Shown here: positions 7,903 to 16,598 of the stretch, in pieces
Layout of the letters: each line of letters opens with the position of its first letter
Numbering within the stretch: position 1 is the stretch's first letter
Origin: Chara braunii
Lineage: Eukaryota; Streptophyta; Charophyceae; Charales; Characeae
Assembly (NCBI GenBank): GCA_003427395.1
Contig: BFEA01000303.1
Span: forward strand, 138,730 to 165,700
Length of the DNA stretch: 26,971 nt
Reading direction: 5' to 3'
Made by a program: the position numbers and the translations under genes
The notes under the pieces: model-generated
Databases searched by the model: none
Told to the model about the DNA's origin: nothing
Seen by the model: the letters and a program-made list of their open reading frames with translations, nothing else

Positions 7903-9097
7903 TGTTATGATCCTGGCAAATTTCGAAGTACACATTCATCAGATGGTATAATGCCATCCAATTGCAGAGGATCAGAAGAAGAAGAAGAAGTAAGAAAGAA
8001 GAAGAAGATGATGTACACCAGCATAGACAAATGATAAAGCTCTTCTTCTTCGCCAAACACTCTCCTCCTCCTTTACCCCTCCTCTCTTATTCACACAAGA
8101 AATAATAGTACAATGTTGAATGGCTGATCCAGAATCAGTGTCCGAGTTCCTCTTCTACTGCAGGTATCACTTGAGGTCCACCATAGCCATGGCCGCCTCC
8201 CTCACTCTTCACTCTCATAGGTCGAGGCTATGGCGGACTACTTGGGCCTTGCCCTGATGTACAAAGGACAACGCAACGCAGCTTTGGCTGCTCTAGCTCA
8301 GGCCGCCATGCCTGACTCTGCCTCAAAGCTTCTTGGTGTAGCTCTCCCCCAGCTGGGGTCTCCCTGCTGCGGCGCCCACCAAGGTGATGCAGATGGCTGC
8401 CACCATTGCCAGGTAAGTACCTCTGGCGCTCCCCCTTCCTCCTGGTCTTCTTCCTCCTCCGTGTCCGTGCTCCTTCCCCAGCAGCGCTGCTCTGGCTAGC
8501 GCTGCTCCAGCCAGCGCTCCAACCAGTGTGTAGCCAAACTTGCACACCGACAATGAGGCTGGGCTCTTCGCCCAGCCTGGAGATATAGCGGCCTGCTTGC
8601 CTCTTGGGCGGTGACTTCCAGGCCGCTCGGCCTTCCCAGCAACCGGTACCTCCTCCCTTTCTGAGGGAATAATCATTGCAGACTCTGATGTTGCCCGCAC
8701 AGGCCCTAGACTCAGACTGGTTGGACTGGTACCCGCCTAGACCTAGCCTACAATTACTGGGCCTCTCAAAATGCCACTTTTGTCTTCTTCTGCTCGGCCT
8801 ACAGTACCCGCACATCTACCTCTTCATGGTGCGGTACCGGCCTACCTGCTACTTGAGTGTTTTCCCCCGCTGCAATCCTCAATGTCACGGCCACAGGTAA
8901 GTACCGGCCCTGAGGGCCCAACGGACGAACAAGTGCCCTTGCGGGTCACACACACACTCGAGCCAATCAGCACTCAGACAGGCATGCAGACCAGCAAGCG
9001 TGCACACACACACACAAACACAGCAAGGCATTCAGTCCGTGAGCAAAACTCAGAAATCAACTATGTGTCTCAATCCGTGTTTGGTCGGGTCATCACA
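7903..9097 (-). mobile_element. Solo LTR of the element 1 family, inverted
   Basis: On the minus strand this runs TGTGATGACC (9097 downward) to CATAACA (7903) and aligns throughout with 6296-7587. There is no internal coding region and no polypurine tract at its edge. ACTA flanks both sides (7899-7902 and 9098-9101), consistent with a 4-bp target-site duplication. Removing the LTR and one ACTA rejoins a sequence that aligns with the element 2 leader. Solo LTRs arise by recombination between the two LTRs of a full element. The plus strand carries two CAGGTAAGT donor words (8410-8418 and 8894-8902). Confidence 0.75.
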
Positions 9098-9290
9098 ACT
9101 ACTGATTACTAATCAGAATAGAAGTAGGATTGTTTGTGTGAGTCTGTAGATATCTCTTTTCACTGCCTGACTGCATTCGGTATATGCCGAACCGGGTAAT
9201 TGTTTTTATTAAATTTATTTTATATTTAAACCGGCGGTAGGTTCCATCGAGGACGCTTGTGCAGAAAGTGTTCTGTTGTAGCTGATAAAC
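9098..9290 (+). repeat. LTR/leader fragment of an element-2-family retrotransposon, right part
   Basis: Continues the alignment with the minus strand upstream of the element 2 gag. Matching blocks are TGTGTGAG/TGTGTGAA followed by TGTAGA, ATTCGGTATA (9176-9185), and GGTAGGTT...GTGCAGAAA against GGTAGGATT...GTGCAGAAA. A degenerate gag fragment of the same family follows at about 9430. The stretch 9200-9235 is AT-rich with no match noticed. Confidence 0.5.
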
Positions 9291-9429
9291 GGAGGAAGCA
9301 GCGAGGGTGAGGATATAGCTGGTAGGAGGCAGACACGTAGGACAACGCTTAGCACACCTGTTACCTTCCTGTCGTTGCGATCTTGAGACGAGACGGAACT
9401 GTGGAGACAGGATGAGAGACAACATTTCC

Positions 9430-10011
9430 AGAGGGCTCAGAGGGCAGCAGCAGCAGCGGAGCACGCTATAGCAGTCGCATCTGGAGCGGCACACGCTTTA
9501 GCAACCACAGCAGCAGTGGCCACGCAGGGTCAGCAGACACAGGCCTCAATGCAGTCTTTTCAGATAAAGTGCTAGTCATAGCGCTGCTTCTAGCCAGTTG
9601 ACATGCTCACATTCCAGTCATCCAATCCAACTCACTCGGGAGGACCTCGAGATACAGGAGGCAGAGGCAGATGCCCTCCAAGTTCAGTTACAAACCACAC
9701 TACAGGATGCAGGGGATAGAGCATCTAGAGCTAGACAACATAAATCCAGACTAGAGAGTAGGGACGCAAACAAGAATAGGCTAGAGGTATTGGATAAGAG
9801 TGGACTTACTGATGGCCCAGGGGAGAAAGCCCTTCAGACAATGTCATGCGTTTTAGGCATATATGAGTCCTTATCTCTGAAGGAGAGGAAGATGGACTCT
9901 CTCCTTTCCGGCCAGGACCAGATACTGACGACACTTAGGAATCTGCGAAGACCAATGCCCTCTTCTCTAAGGCTGCCAGTCGTAAGGCCTCGTAGGCAGC
10001 CTCACAGCTGA
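9430..10011 (+). pseudogene. gag: Decayed gag 5' fragment related to element 2
   Basis: An Ala-rich stretch in one frame (RAQRAAAAAEHAIAVASGAA, from 9432) resembles the Ala/Arg-rich N-terminus of element 2 Gag. From 9598 to 10011, in another frame, the coiled-coil segment LEIQEAEADALQVQLQ...SRARQHKSRLES...LEVLDKSGLTD aligns with element 2 Gag (LREIQQVERLRQQLEE...LDTLEADKVALEGLDKSCLSD), and DQILTTLRNL aligns with DQILDALTKP. There is no capsid core, zinc knuckle or pol after 10011. It is a truncated, frameshifted relic of an element whose LTR/leader remains at 7588-9290. Confidence 0.65.
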
Positions 10012-10320
10012 GTCCACTGTCCAGCAATGGTGCTAACAAGGTATTCGTGAAAACTGGACTTGAAAAGTTGTTCAGTTTGCAAATATGCAATTAGTATTTT
10101 TGAAAAAAATATTTTCTCCTGGCCAATACAGCTGAAACAATCTGTCGGGTTTTTTTACCTTCAATTAATAATTATTTGAAAATTCTAAGAGGCCATGCAG
10201 TAGATGCGTCCAAGAAAAAAATATTTTTCCGTGAAGACCTTTTGTTTCGAGCTCGGTACTTAGGGTCTCTGTTTGTCTCACTGTATGTATCCGGTCTCTT
10301 AAATCAGACTGGAGATTCAG
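10012..10320. other. Non-coding AT-rich spacer
   Basis: No gene-like frame is visible. The stretch contains A/T runs (for example near 10098-10115 and 10215-10228). I recognise no repeat family, RNA gene or promoter here. Confidence 0.5.
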
Positions 10321-10660
10321 CCCTCTACTAAGGTCTAGGGTTTAGGGTCTAGGCTTGAGCTCCGATGGCACATTAAATGCTTGGGTGCAAGCTCTCAAGG
10401 TCAAGCTTGGGCTTGAGGTCAGGGTCGAGCTCGAGTGCAAGGTCAGGTTCATGCTTGAGTTCAAGGTGACGGTCATGCCATGACCCTCTACTAAGGTCTA
10501 GGGTTTAGGGTTTAGGGTCTAGGCTTGAGCTCCGATACCGAGTTAAAATCGAGTGTCAGGCTTGGGTGCAAGCTCTCAGGATCAAGCTTGGGTTCAAGGT
10601 CAGGGTTGGGCTCGTCTGCAAGGTCAGGTTCATGCTTGAGTTCAAGGTGAGGGTCATGCT
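10321..10660. repeat. Degenerate tandem repeat with telomere-like TTTAGGG units
   Basis: A segment beginning CCCTCTACTAAGGTCTAGGG occurs at 10321 and again at 10484, each followed by one to two TTTAGGG units, then GTCTAGGCTTGAGCTCCGAT. A second block (GCTTGGGTGCAAGCTCTCA...TCAAGCTTGGG) follows each time, near 10380 and 10560. The period is about 163-180 bp; part of the difference is one extra TTTAGGG in the second copy. TTTAGGG is the common plant telomere unit, but such short runs inside a repeat are interstitial. Confidence 0.65.
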
Positions 10661-11236
10661 CATGCCAGGGATAGGGTCAGGCTCGGGTGCAAGCTCAGGG
10701 TCAGGTGGATTTCATGGTCATGGTCTGGCTCGGGCACAAGGGACAGGGTCAGGCAGCTGGCTCATCAAGTGCACAGACCGCATAGTCTTTTTTTTTTTTT
10801 TTTTCGTTTTGTTGTTTTCTTCAAGGATCAGATATGCAACTGATAACACCAGACAATCAGACAGACAGATAGACAGACAGGAAGACAGACAGACAGACAG
10901 GGAGGCAGGCAGGCAGACAGGCGGACGGGTTGGGTTCAAGGACAGGGTCGGGCTCGGGTGCAAGGTCAGGTTCAGGCTTGACTTCAAGGTAAGGGTCATG
11001 CTCATGCTGGGGACAAGGTTAGGCTCGGGTTCAAGTTCAGGGTCTTCCTCAGGTTCAAGGCCTGGGTCAGGCAGCTGGCTCATCAAGTGCACAGTCCGCA
11101 GACTCGTTTTTCTCTTTTCCTCTCAAGGATCAGGTGTTAAACTGATCAGTCTTTCGGGACATCTGGTGAGAACATTAGCATGGCCCCTGCGAAAGGATGC
11201 TACGCATAAATTGAGAAATGGTGCAAATTAAAAAGA
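10600..11236. repeat. Two degenerate tandem units of about 318 bp
   Basis: AGGCAGCTGGCTCATCAAGT occurs at 10751 and again at 11069, in both cases inside GGTCAGG/TTCAAGG-rich sequence. Each is followed by a T-rich stretch (17 T at 10788-10804 in the first), then TCAAGGATCAG. A GACA-type microsatellite follows the first unit. The TTAAACTGATCAG word at 11138 recurs at about 11262 just before the second microsatellite. An open frame of 221 codons across this region is repeat-derived and not called a gene. Confidence 0.6.
10855..10927. repeat. GACA/GGCA microsatellite
   Basis: Imperfect tetranucleotide array of CAGA/CAGG units, with GATA and GGAA variants, between the two 318-bp units. Confidence 0.8.
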
Positions 11237-11274
11237 AAAAAACATAAAAAAAGAAAAATATATTAAACTGATCA

Positions 11275-11590
11275 GACCGGACAGACAGGCAGACAGACAG
11301 ACAGACAGACAGACAGGCAGGCAGGCAGCCAGGCAGACAGGCAGCCAGGCAGTTAGGCAGTCAGGAAGGCAGTCTGACAGGCAGGCAGGCAGGCAGGCAG
11401 GCGGGCGGGAAGGCAGGCAGACAGGCGGGCAGGCAGGTGGGCGGGCCGGCGCGCAGGCAGGCCGTGGACAGGCGGATAGGTGGACAGGTGGCCGGAAAGA
11501 TGGATGGACAATGACAGACAGACAATGACAGACAGACAAAAAGACAGACAGACAATGACAGACAGATCGGCAGACAGACAGACAGAAGCC
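11275..11590. repeat. Long GACA/GGCA microsatellite
   Basis: About 315 bp of imperfect GACA and GGCA tetranucleotides. The centre (11375-11465) is dominated by GGCA/GGCG, and later parts return to GACA with TGACAGACAGACAA units. The complementary strand reads as long Cys/Leu/Pro-rich frames of more than 80 codons. These are a consequence of the repeat lacking stops and are not genes. Confidence 0.85.
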
Positions 11591-12000
11591 TAATTTCGCT
11601 GTTCACTCAGTCTGCAGAGAAAACTAGCAGAAAGCAGTAAAAGTCAATCATTATTTATGTTTATGACGGAGAGAGCTGAAGTGAAAATGAAACTGCAGCT
11701 CTAAAATTTGAAAGTAGCAAAGTGCAAGGAACATGAGTATGGACGAAGCACAGAAATCCAGAATGCAAAATCACACTGAAGTCCAAGTATTCAACGCCAA
11801 AGCAGATAGCACATGGAACCGAGTAACCATCCAATTGAGAATGATTACAGAAGAATCGTGAGTCAATGTCCATGCCGAACAGGGCAACACCAACAGCATG
11901 ACCCAAATGTAGCTCTCTCTTGTGAATGGCGCCAGGCGCCCTATCTACTCTACAGCAATGAACAGCAACCAGACAACTTGACTACCAGCGAGTGATGATG
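11591..12000. other. Non-coding spacer
   Basis: No domain-like frame. A small palindromic GGCGCC-A-GGCGCC sits near 11928-11940. It may be the distal part of a repeat whose proximal part is 12000-12741, but no second copy is in the window to prove this. Confidence 0.4.
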
Positions 12001-12741
12001 TCAACACCAATGCCGACCTCCACCTTCACCAGGTTCGTGTCCTCTTTCCCGCACTCTCCCTTGTTACCCACACAGCACCCTTCACCTTCGAAGACCACCT
12101 TCGCCCTTTACCCCTCTGCGCCCTCTGCAGCCCGGCTATGGCCGCCAAGCGCCCTGTATGCAGGCAGCGCCCTACCGCATAGCGCTGGCCTGCTTGTTCT
12201 TAGCACAACACTGCCTTGCACAGCGCAGCACACATGCATCCGTGCAGCGTGCCCGCAAGTGCCAGCATTGGCCAAGATCCCTGCTGCCTCGCCCTGCTTG
12301 CCTATATGCCAGTGCAGCGTGTGGGTGGCCTCCCTTCAGCCTGTGACCGGGGCCCAGAGGCTGAAGCCAACTTGATACAGTTGGGCCCCGGGGCAATGCA
12401 GTTGCGCCTCCTTCATCAAGGCCTGCGGCCAGATTCAGACAGTGGGCCGATTTCCCTTTGGCATTTTCGACCTCTCTACCCAGCATGCATTGTCGGCCTC
12501 ACGTTCGAGTGCCCAGGGCCTAACTAACTCAGAGGCCCTGGGCATTTCAGCATTTGCTGAAATCCGAGACTCGGTGCACTCCAACCAACTGGCGTGCTGC
12601 AACTGTATAGACCCCACTTCGGAGGGCTCTTGTTGATTTGCTGGCCTGCCTTCACTTAGGGCGGGCACTAGGCTTGCTGGGGCCTTAGCCCAGAACATGT
12701 ACATCATGGCAAGGCCCCTACTTGAGGGCTCAATCCTCACA
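12001..12741 (-). repeat. Candidate 3' LTR of element 2 (start only defined)
   Basis: On the minus strand, TGTGAGGATTGAGCCC begins at 12741, immediately after a purine tract that follows the element 2 integrase stop. This is where a 3' LTR should begin. The far end is not defined. I could not match it to the sequence upstream of the element 2 gag, so it is unconfirmed. The region holds several inverted repeats: arms 12334-12341/12359-12366, 12511-12520/12534-12543 and 12544-12552/12555-12563. No gene is called; short frames overlap on both strands without motifs. Confidence 0.35.
12511..12563. other. Two adjacent perfect stem-loops
   Basis: GCCCAGGGCC (12511-12520) pairs with GGCCCTGGGC (12534-12543) across a 13-nt loop. 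Directly adjacent, ATTTCAGCA (12544-12552) pairs with TGCTGAAAT (12555-12563) across a 2-nt loop. In the minus-strand candidate LTR they could act in RNA folding or termination. Function is not shown. Confidence 0.7.
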
Positions 12742-12754
12742 TTCCATTCCCCTT
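12742..12754 (-). promoter_or_regulatory. Polypurine tract of element 2
   Basis: On the minus strand AAGGGGAATGGAA lies about 25 nt past the integrase stop (12779-12781) and is followed at once by TG at 12741. Composition and position fit a plus-strand primer. One T interrupts the purine run. Confidence 0.55.
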
Positions 12755-12778
12755 AGCTTCGAAAGTCCGTTGAGATGC

Positions 12779-14220
12779 TTACTTCGCTGGTGCCTTCCCT
12801 TTTAGCTTCCGTTCATAATTTGCCACCACCTGAGGAGCTGTTTTCATCAGTTCCTCCCGGGTAAACCACCGATCTTCTTTAGGATCCGTATGATGCCTGA
12901 ATCTGATCCGGTACTCCCTCTTGGGTTTAGGAGGTCTTCCTCGACCCAGCGGCTTCGGAACAGGCATATCCCTGTGATCCACAATGTCGTCGATGTCGAC
13001 TTGTCCATCCATGGTTGGGGGCAGCATCGATGTCCTGGAAGGGAATTGATCAGTCTCAGCGAAAGGTGCAAGCTTTGAGGCATGAAAGACTGGGTGAGTG
13101 CGTAGATGACCAGGGACACGAGTGATGTATCTAGGACCATCCATTTCATCTCCCACTACATCCAAGACTTCCCAGGGACCAAAGTACTGGGCATTAGTTT
13201 GTGAGATATTCCGAATTCCTGTCCTAACTCACTAGCCTTGACCCAGACACGTTCCCCTACCTGAAATGTGGACTGCCTGTGATGTTGATTCTCAGAAGCA
13301 ATCATGGCTTGTTGAGCCTTCTTCATATGTTCAACAGCCTCTTGCAGCAACTGCTCATATTGCACACCGTATTCAAGTGTGCCTGGAGTTGCAGCAGGTC
13401 GGTTTTCAGGTAGGAGGAAGTCTAATGCTGATCTAGGATTCCATCCTAAGTGCAACTGATTAGGACTAACGCCGGTACTGATATGTATAGCATTGTTGGA
13501 CAGGCCGGCGATGAGAGGTAACTGCGCATCCCAGTCATCCTGGCTGGGCTTGATGTAATGCCTCAGCAAGTGCTGTACAACTCTATTCATTTGTTCGGCT
13601 TGTCCGTTGGCTTCGGGATGATTCCCTGAAGTCATTTGAAGTTGACTGCCCATCTGTTCCGCAGTCTTCTTCCATAGCTCACTTGTAAATCGGACGTCTC
13701 GATCACTAATGATGGTCCTTGGTAAACCAAAGTCCCTTACCCAATTGTCCTTGAACAACTTGATGACGTATTATGTCCTGGCTGTCTCTGGCATTGGTAT
13801 TAGTCTAGCGTACTTGGTGAATTGGTCAATGATGACGAAGATGTGCCTCTTACCACTCTTGCTGGTCACAAGAGTGTCCATGAAATCCATGGAAACACTC
13901 AATCCTGGACCATCAGGAATAGGTAACGGCTTCAATAACCCAAGCGGTGCTTGAGTTCGCGGCTTGTCCCGCTGATAGACCTGACAGGTCTCAACATACT
14001 TCTTCGCGTCCTCTAACATTATGGGCCACCAAAATCACTGTACGAAGTTAGCACTCGTCTTCTTGTAGCCAAAGTGCCCAGTTGCGTCATGACATTCTCC
14101 TAAAAATAAACTACACAACTGTTCACTAGATGAAACTACCAATCTCTTTACTCCGGACTTATCAAGATAGATTAGCCCATCCACCATCACAAACTCACTT
14201 TCTGTGGCCTTGTCTTTTGC
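12779..14220 (-). pseudogene. pol: Integrase with chromodomain-like tail, element 2
   Basis: Starting at 14220, the frame reads an RNase H-integrase tether and the zinc-binding segment (ECHDATGHFGYKKT ... CQVYQRDK). The final zinc Cys is replaced by Tyr (codon 13977-13975), which would weaken zinc binding. The core shows SMDFMDTLV, ISDRDVRF and HPEANGQAEQMNR, giving the three catalytic acids. In-frame stops are TGA at 14035-14037 and TAA at 13771-13773. A one-base indel near 13165-13190 moves the GPY/F module into another frame, continued from 13165 (YITRVPGHLRTHPVFHASKL). The tail DIVDHRDMP...PKREYRIRFRHHTDPKEDRW resembles a chromodomain. It ends with TAA at 12779-12781. Confidence 0.85.
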
Positions 14221-14721
14221 CTAAAGTTTGCGGATGATGTCCATCGTGACAGGGTCTTCCTGATAGGCTCCCACCAATGATTGAGTTACTTCATTAGATA
14301 CGCCAAATTCAAAAACTAGCGCACCTAGGTAGTCTGCTCTACGGGATAGCGCGTCTGCAACCTTGTTATACTCTCCCTTCAGGTACTCAAGCTTGAAGTC
14401 ATATTGGTCTATGACCTCAATCCATCGCTTGAGTGCATCAGAAAGAGCCGGTTGAGTCTTGATCCATTTGAGGGTCTGATGATCAGTCCTCGGATAGAAG
14501 AACCTTCCTAGAAGGAAGTGTCTCCAATGGACAAGTGCCTTGTAGAGAGCATAGAGTTCCCTATCGTAGGTGGACTTAGCCAACTTCTTCGATGACATCT
14601 TTTTACTCATGTACTCAATCGGTCCCAACTTTTTCCCATCCTGCTGAGCCAGCACTGCGCCAATGCCGTATTGGCTTGCGTCAGTGGTCACTATGACTGG
14701 CTTTTGCGGATCGGGAACCAT
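14221..14721 (-). pseudogene. pol: RNase H domain of pol, element 2 (cut by gap)
   Basis: Visible motifs are VIVTTDASQYGIGAVLAQ, YDRELYALYKAL, RTDHQTLKWI and NKVADALSRRADY, the four acidic blocks of a gypsy RNase H in order. The upstream end is lost in the N run. The segment ends at an in-frame TAG (14221-14223); the integrase part continues in the same frame. Confidence 0.85.
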
Positions 14722-14901
14722 NNNNNNNNNNNNNNNNNNNNNNNNNNNNNNNNNNNNNNNNNNNNNNNNNNNNNNNNNNNNNNNNNNNNNNNNNNNNNNN
14801 NNNNNNNNNNNNNNNNNNNNNNNNNNNNNNNNNNNNNNNNNNNNNNNNNNNNNNNNNNNNNNNNNNNNNNNNNNNNNNNNNNNNNNNNNNNNNNNNNNNN
14901 N
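14722..14901. other. Assembly gap of 180 N
   Basis: The run of N falls inside pol, between the RT thumb and RNase H. Reading frames on its two sides differ if 180 is the true length, so the size is probably nominal, or an indel lies inside. Confidence 0.95.
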
Positions 14902-16598
14902 GCACCCTCGCACTCATCACTCCAGTCCCACGGTGTGTCAAGTCGAGTTAGATCAGTCAAAGGAGAGGTGACTGTAGAATAGTTCTTAACGAAGTTCCTA
15001 TAGTAGCCGCACATTCCTAAGAATGATCTGACCTCAGTGACTATCTGAGGTCGTGGCCAGTCTCGAATACTAGCCACCTTCGCATCTTCCGGCCTAATTC
15101 CCTCCGCGGATACTTCATGACCCAAGTATAGTATCTTAGTGCGGCCAAACTCGCACTTCTCTAAGTTGACCTTATACTTGTGCTGTCGCAGGAGCGAGAG
15201 AACTGTCTCAACATGCTGTGCGTGCTCCTCGACAGACTTACTGAAGATCAGAATGTCGTCTAAGTAGACCACGACAAACTTATCTAAATGGTCATGGAAG
15301 ATCCGATTCATAGCGTGCTGGAACGTACCCGACGCATTACAAAGACCGAAAGGCATCACTACAAACTCATACAGACCATATCTAGTCTGAAAAGTTGTCT
15401 TGTGTTGGTCCTCAGGTCTTATTGCGATCTGGTGATATCCGGATTTCAAGTCTATCTTTGTATAGTACTTGCATCCCTGCACCTTATCCAATAGGTCGTC
15501 TATGCGAGGTAGAGGCTCTGCGTTTTTCGCCGTGATGGCATTAAGGCCCCTATAATCAATGCACATCCTCAAAGTACCCCCCTTCGTTGGTACAAATAGC
15601 ACAGGTGATCCGTAAGGGGAAGTACTAGGCCGAATCCATCCCTTCTCTGTCAGCTCCTTGAGTTGCTTTCGAAGTTCATCTAAATCGGCGGGGGCCATCC
15701 TATAGATCCTTCCCTTTGGGGTTTTACTCCCTGGAATGATTTCTATAGCGTGGACGACTTCCCTATCAATAACTCCTGAGGGCTCCTCGAACAGATCGGG
15801 GAACTTAGCAACGACGCTTTCTATCTCTTGGGGTGTTTTAACGGCCTCCCCCTTCTCAGAGACAAACGAGGTACATACCTTTTCCTCTTGGTTTTGCTCG
15901 TAGTATTTATAGAACGCTGATGCACACAAGTAGCCATAGGTATCTACAATACTGCTGGCCTTGAACTTAGTCAATCTGACAGTTCGGCCATCGGGCAACT
16001 TATGCTTGAGCACCTTCTTATCCCAGTCGAACTGGGGCTTAGCAACTTCGAGGTAGTACATGCCTAACAACATTTCGAATGGCAAGTCGTCGCTAACCAA
16101 GAACGAGATCTTATGGTTAAGCTCTCCTCCTCCATAGGAGAAGATACAGACTACGTCCTTGATGTAGTCTGTGACAATCATGCGCTCTTTGTTGGCCAAA
16201 GTAGATGCTACTGGTCTACTAAGATGCCGTACCCGGTCCTGTCGGTGCAGCCTTTCCAAACAATCGCGACTTGTGTAATTTCGCGTAGATCCGTTGTCTA
16301 TGAAGGCTCCACATTTGCGGCCTCCTACATCCACTTCCACCACGAAATGTTCCCCTTTAGGACCCTTCCTTAGCGCCACCCAAGACTCGCGAGGGTCCTT
16401 GTTTGACCACTCGCCTTCTAAGTCTTCTAAGGCCTCAGACACATCTAACGTACAAAGCATAGTTTGGTCTAGATGCGTCTGCGGGGTGACTAAGGAGTCA
16501 TTAGCTTCGGCCTTGTCATGAAGTGAGGAGGGTATAATGCCCATTTCATCTTGAGTAGAAGCCGCTACTACTTCCACTGGCCCTACGCGTTTTCCGAG
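14902..16598 (-). CDS. pol: Pol: aspartic protease and reverse transcriptase, element 2 (3' end in gap)
   Basis: The frame opens at 16598 in the -1 frame relative to Gag and runs without a stop into the gap. The protease motif is GAFIDNGSTRNYTS (Asp codon 16298-16296), with D-N-G in place of D-S/T-G; the later LPFEMLLGMYYL block fits the conserved Leu-Gly region. RT blocks follow in order: KGWIRPSTSPYGSPVLFV, RMCIDYRGLN, KIDLKSGYHQI, MPFGLCNASGTFQ, YLDD at 15266-15255, ILIFSKS, YLGHEVSAEGI, and RSFLGMCGYYRNFV leading towards RNase H. There is no ATG at the start, as expected for a Gag-Pol fusion made by frameshifting. Of the gypsy pol regions in the window this is the best preserved. Confidence 0.85.

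Noticed and set aside
8228-8815. 195-codon minus-strand frame in the solo LTR
   Set aside because: It is the sense strand of the LTR, where the other copy has a different, interrupted frame; Arg/Gly/Ser-rich with no domain.
10566-11231. 221-codon plus-strand frame
   Set aside because: Spans two tandem repeat units, a poly(T) run and a microsatellite; composition follows the repeats.
11275-11590. Regular repeats considered as a CRISPR array
   Set aside because: Contiguous 4-bp units without unique spacers; eukaryotic microsatellite.
11228-11606. Cys/Leu/Pro-rich minus-strand frames
   Set aside because: Direct translation of the GACA/GGCA microsatellite in two frames; not protein-like.
12172-12486. 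104-codon minus-strand frame in the candidate 3' LTR
   Set aside because: Overlaps several other frames of similar length on both strands with no motif.
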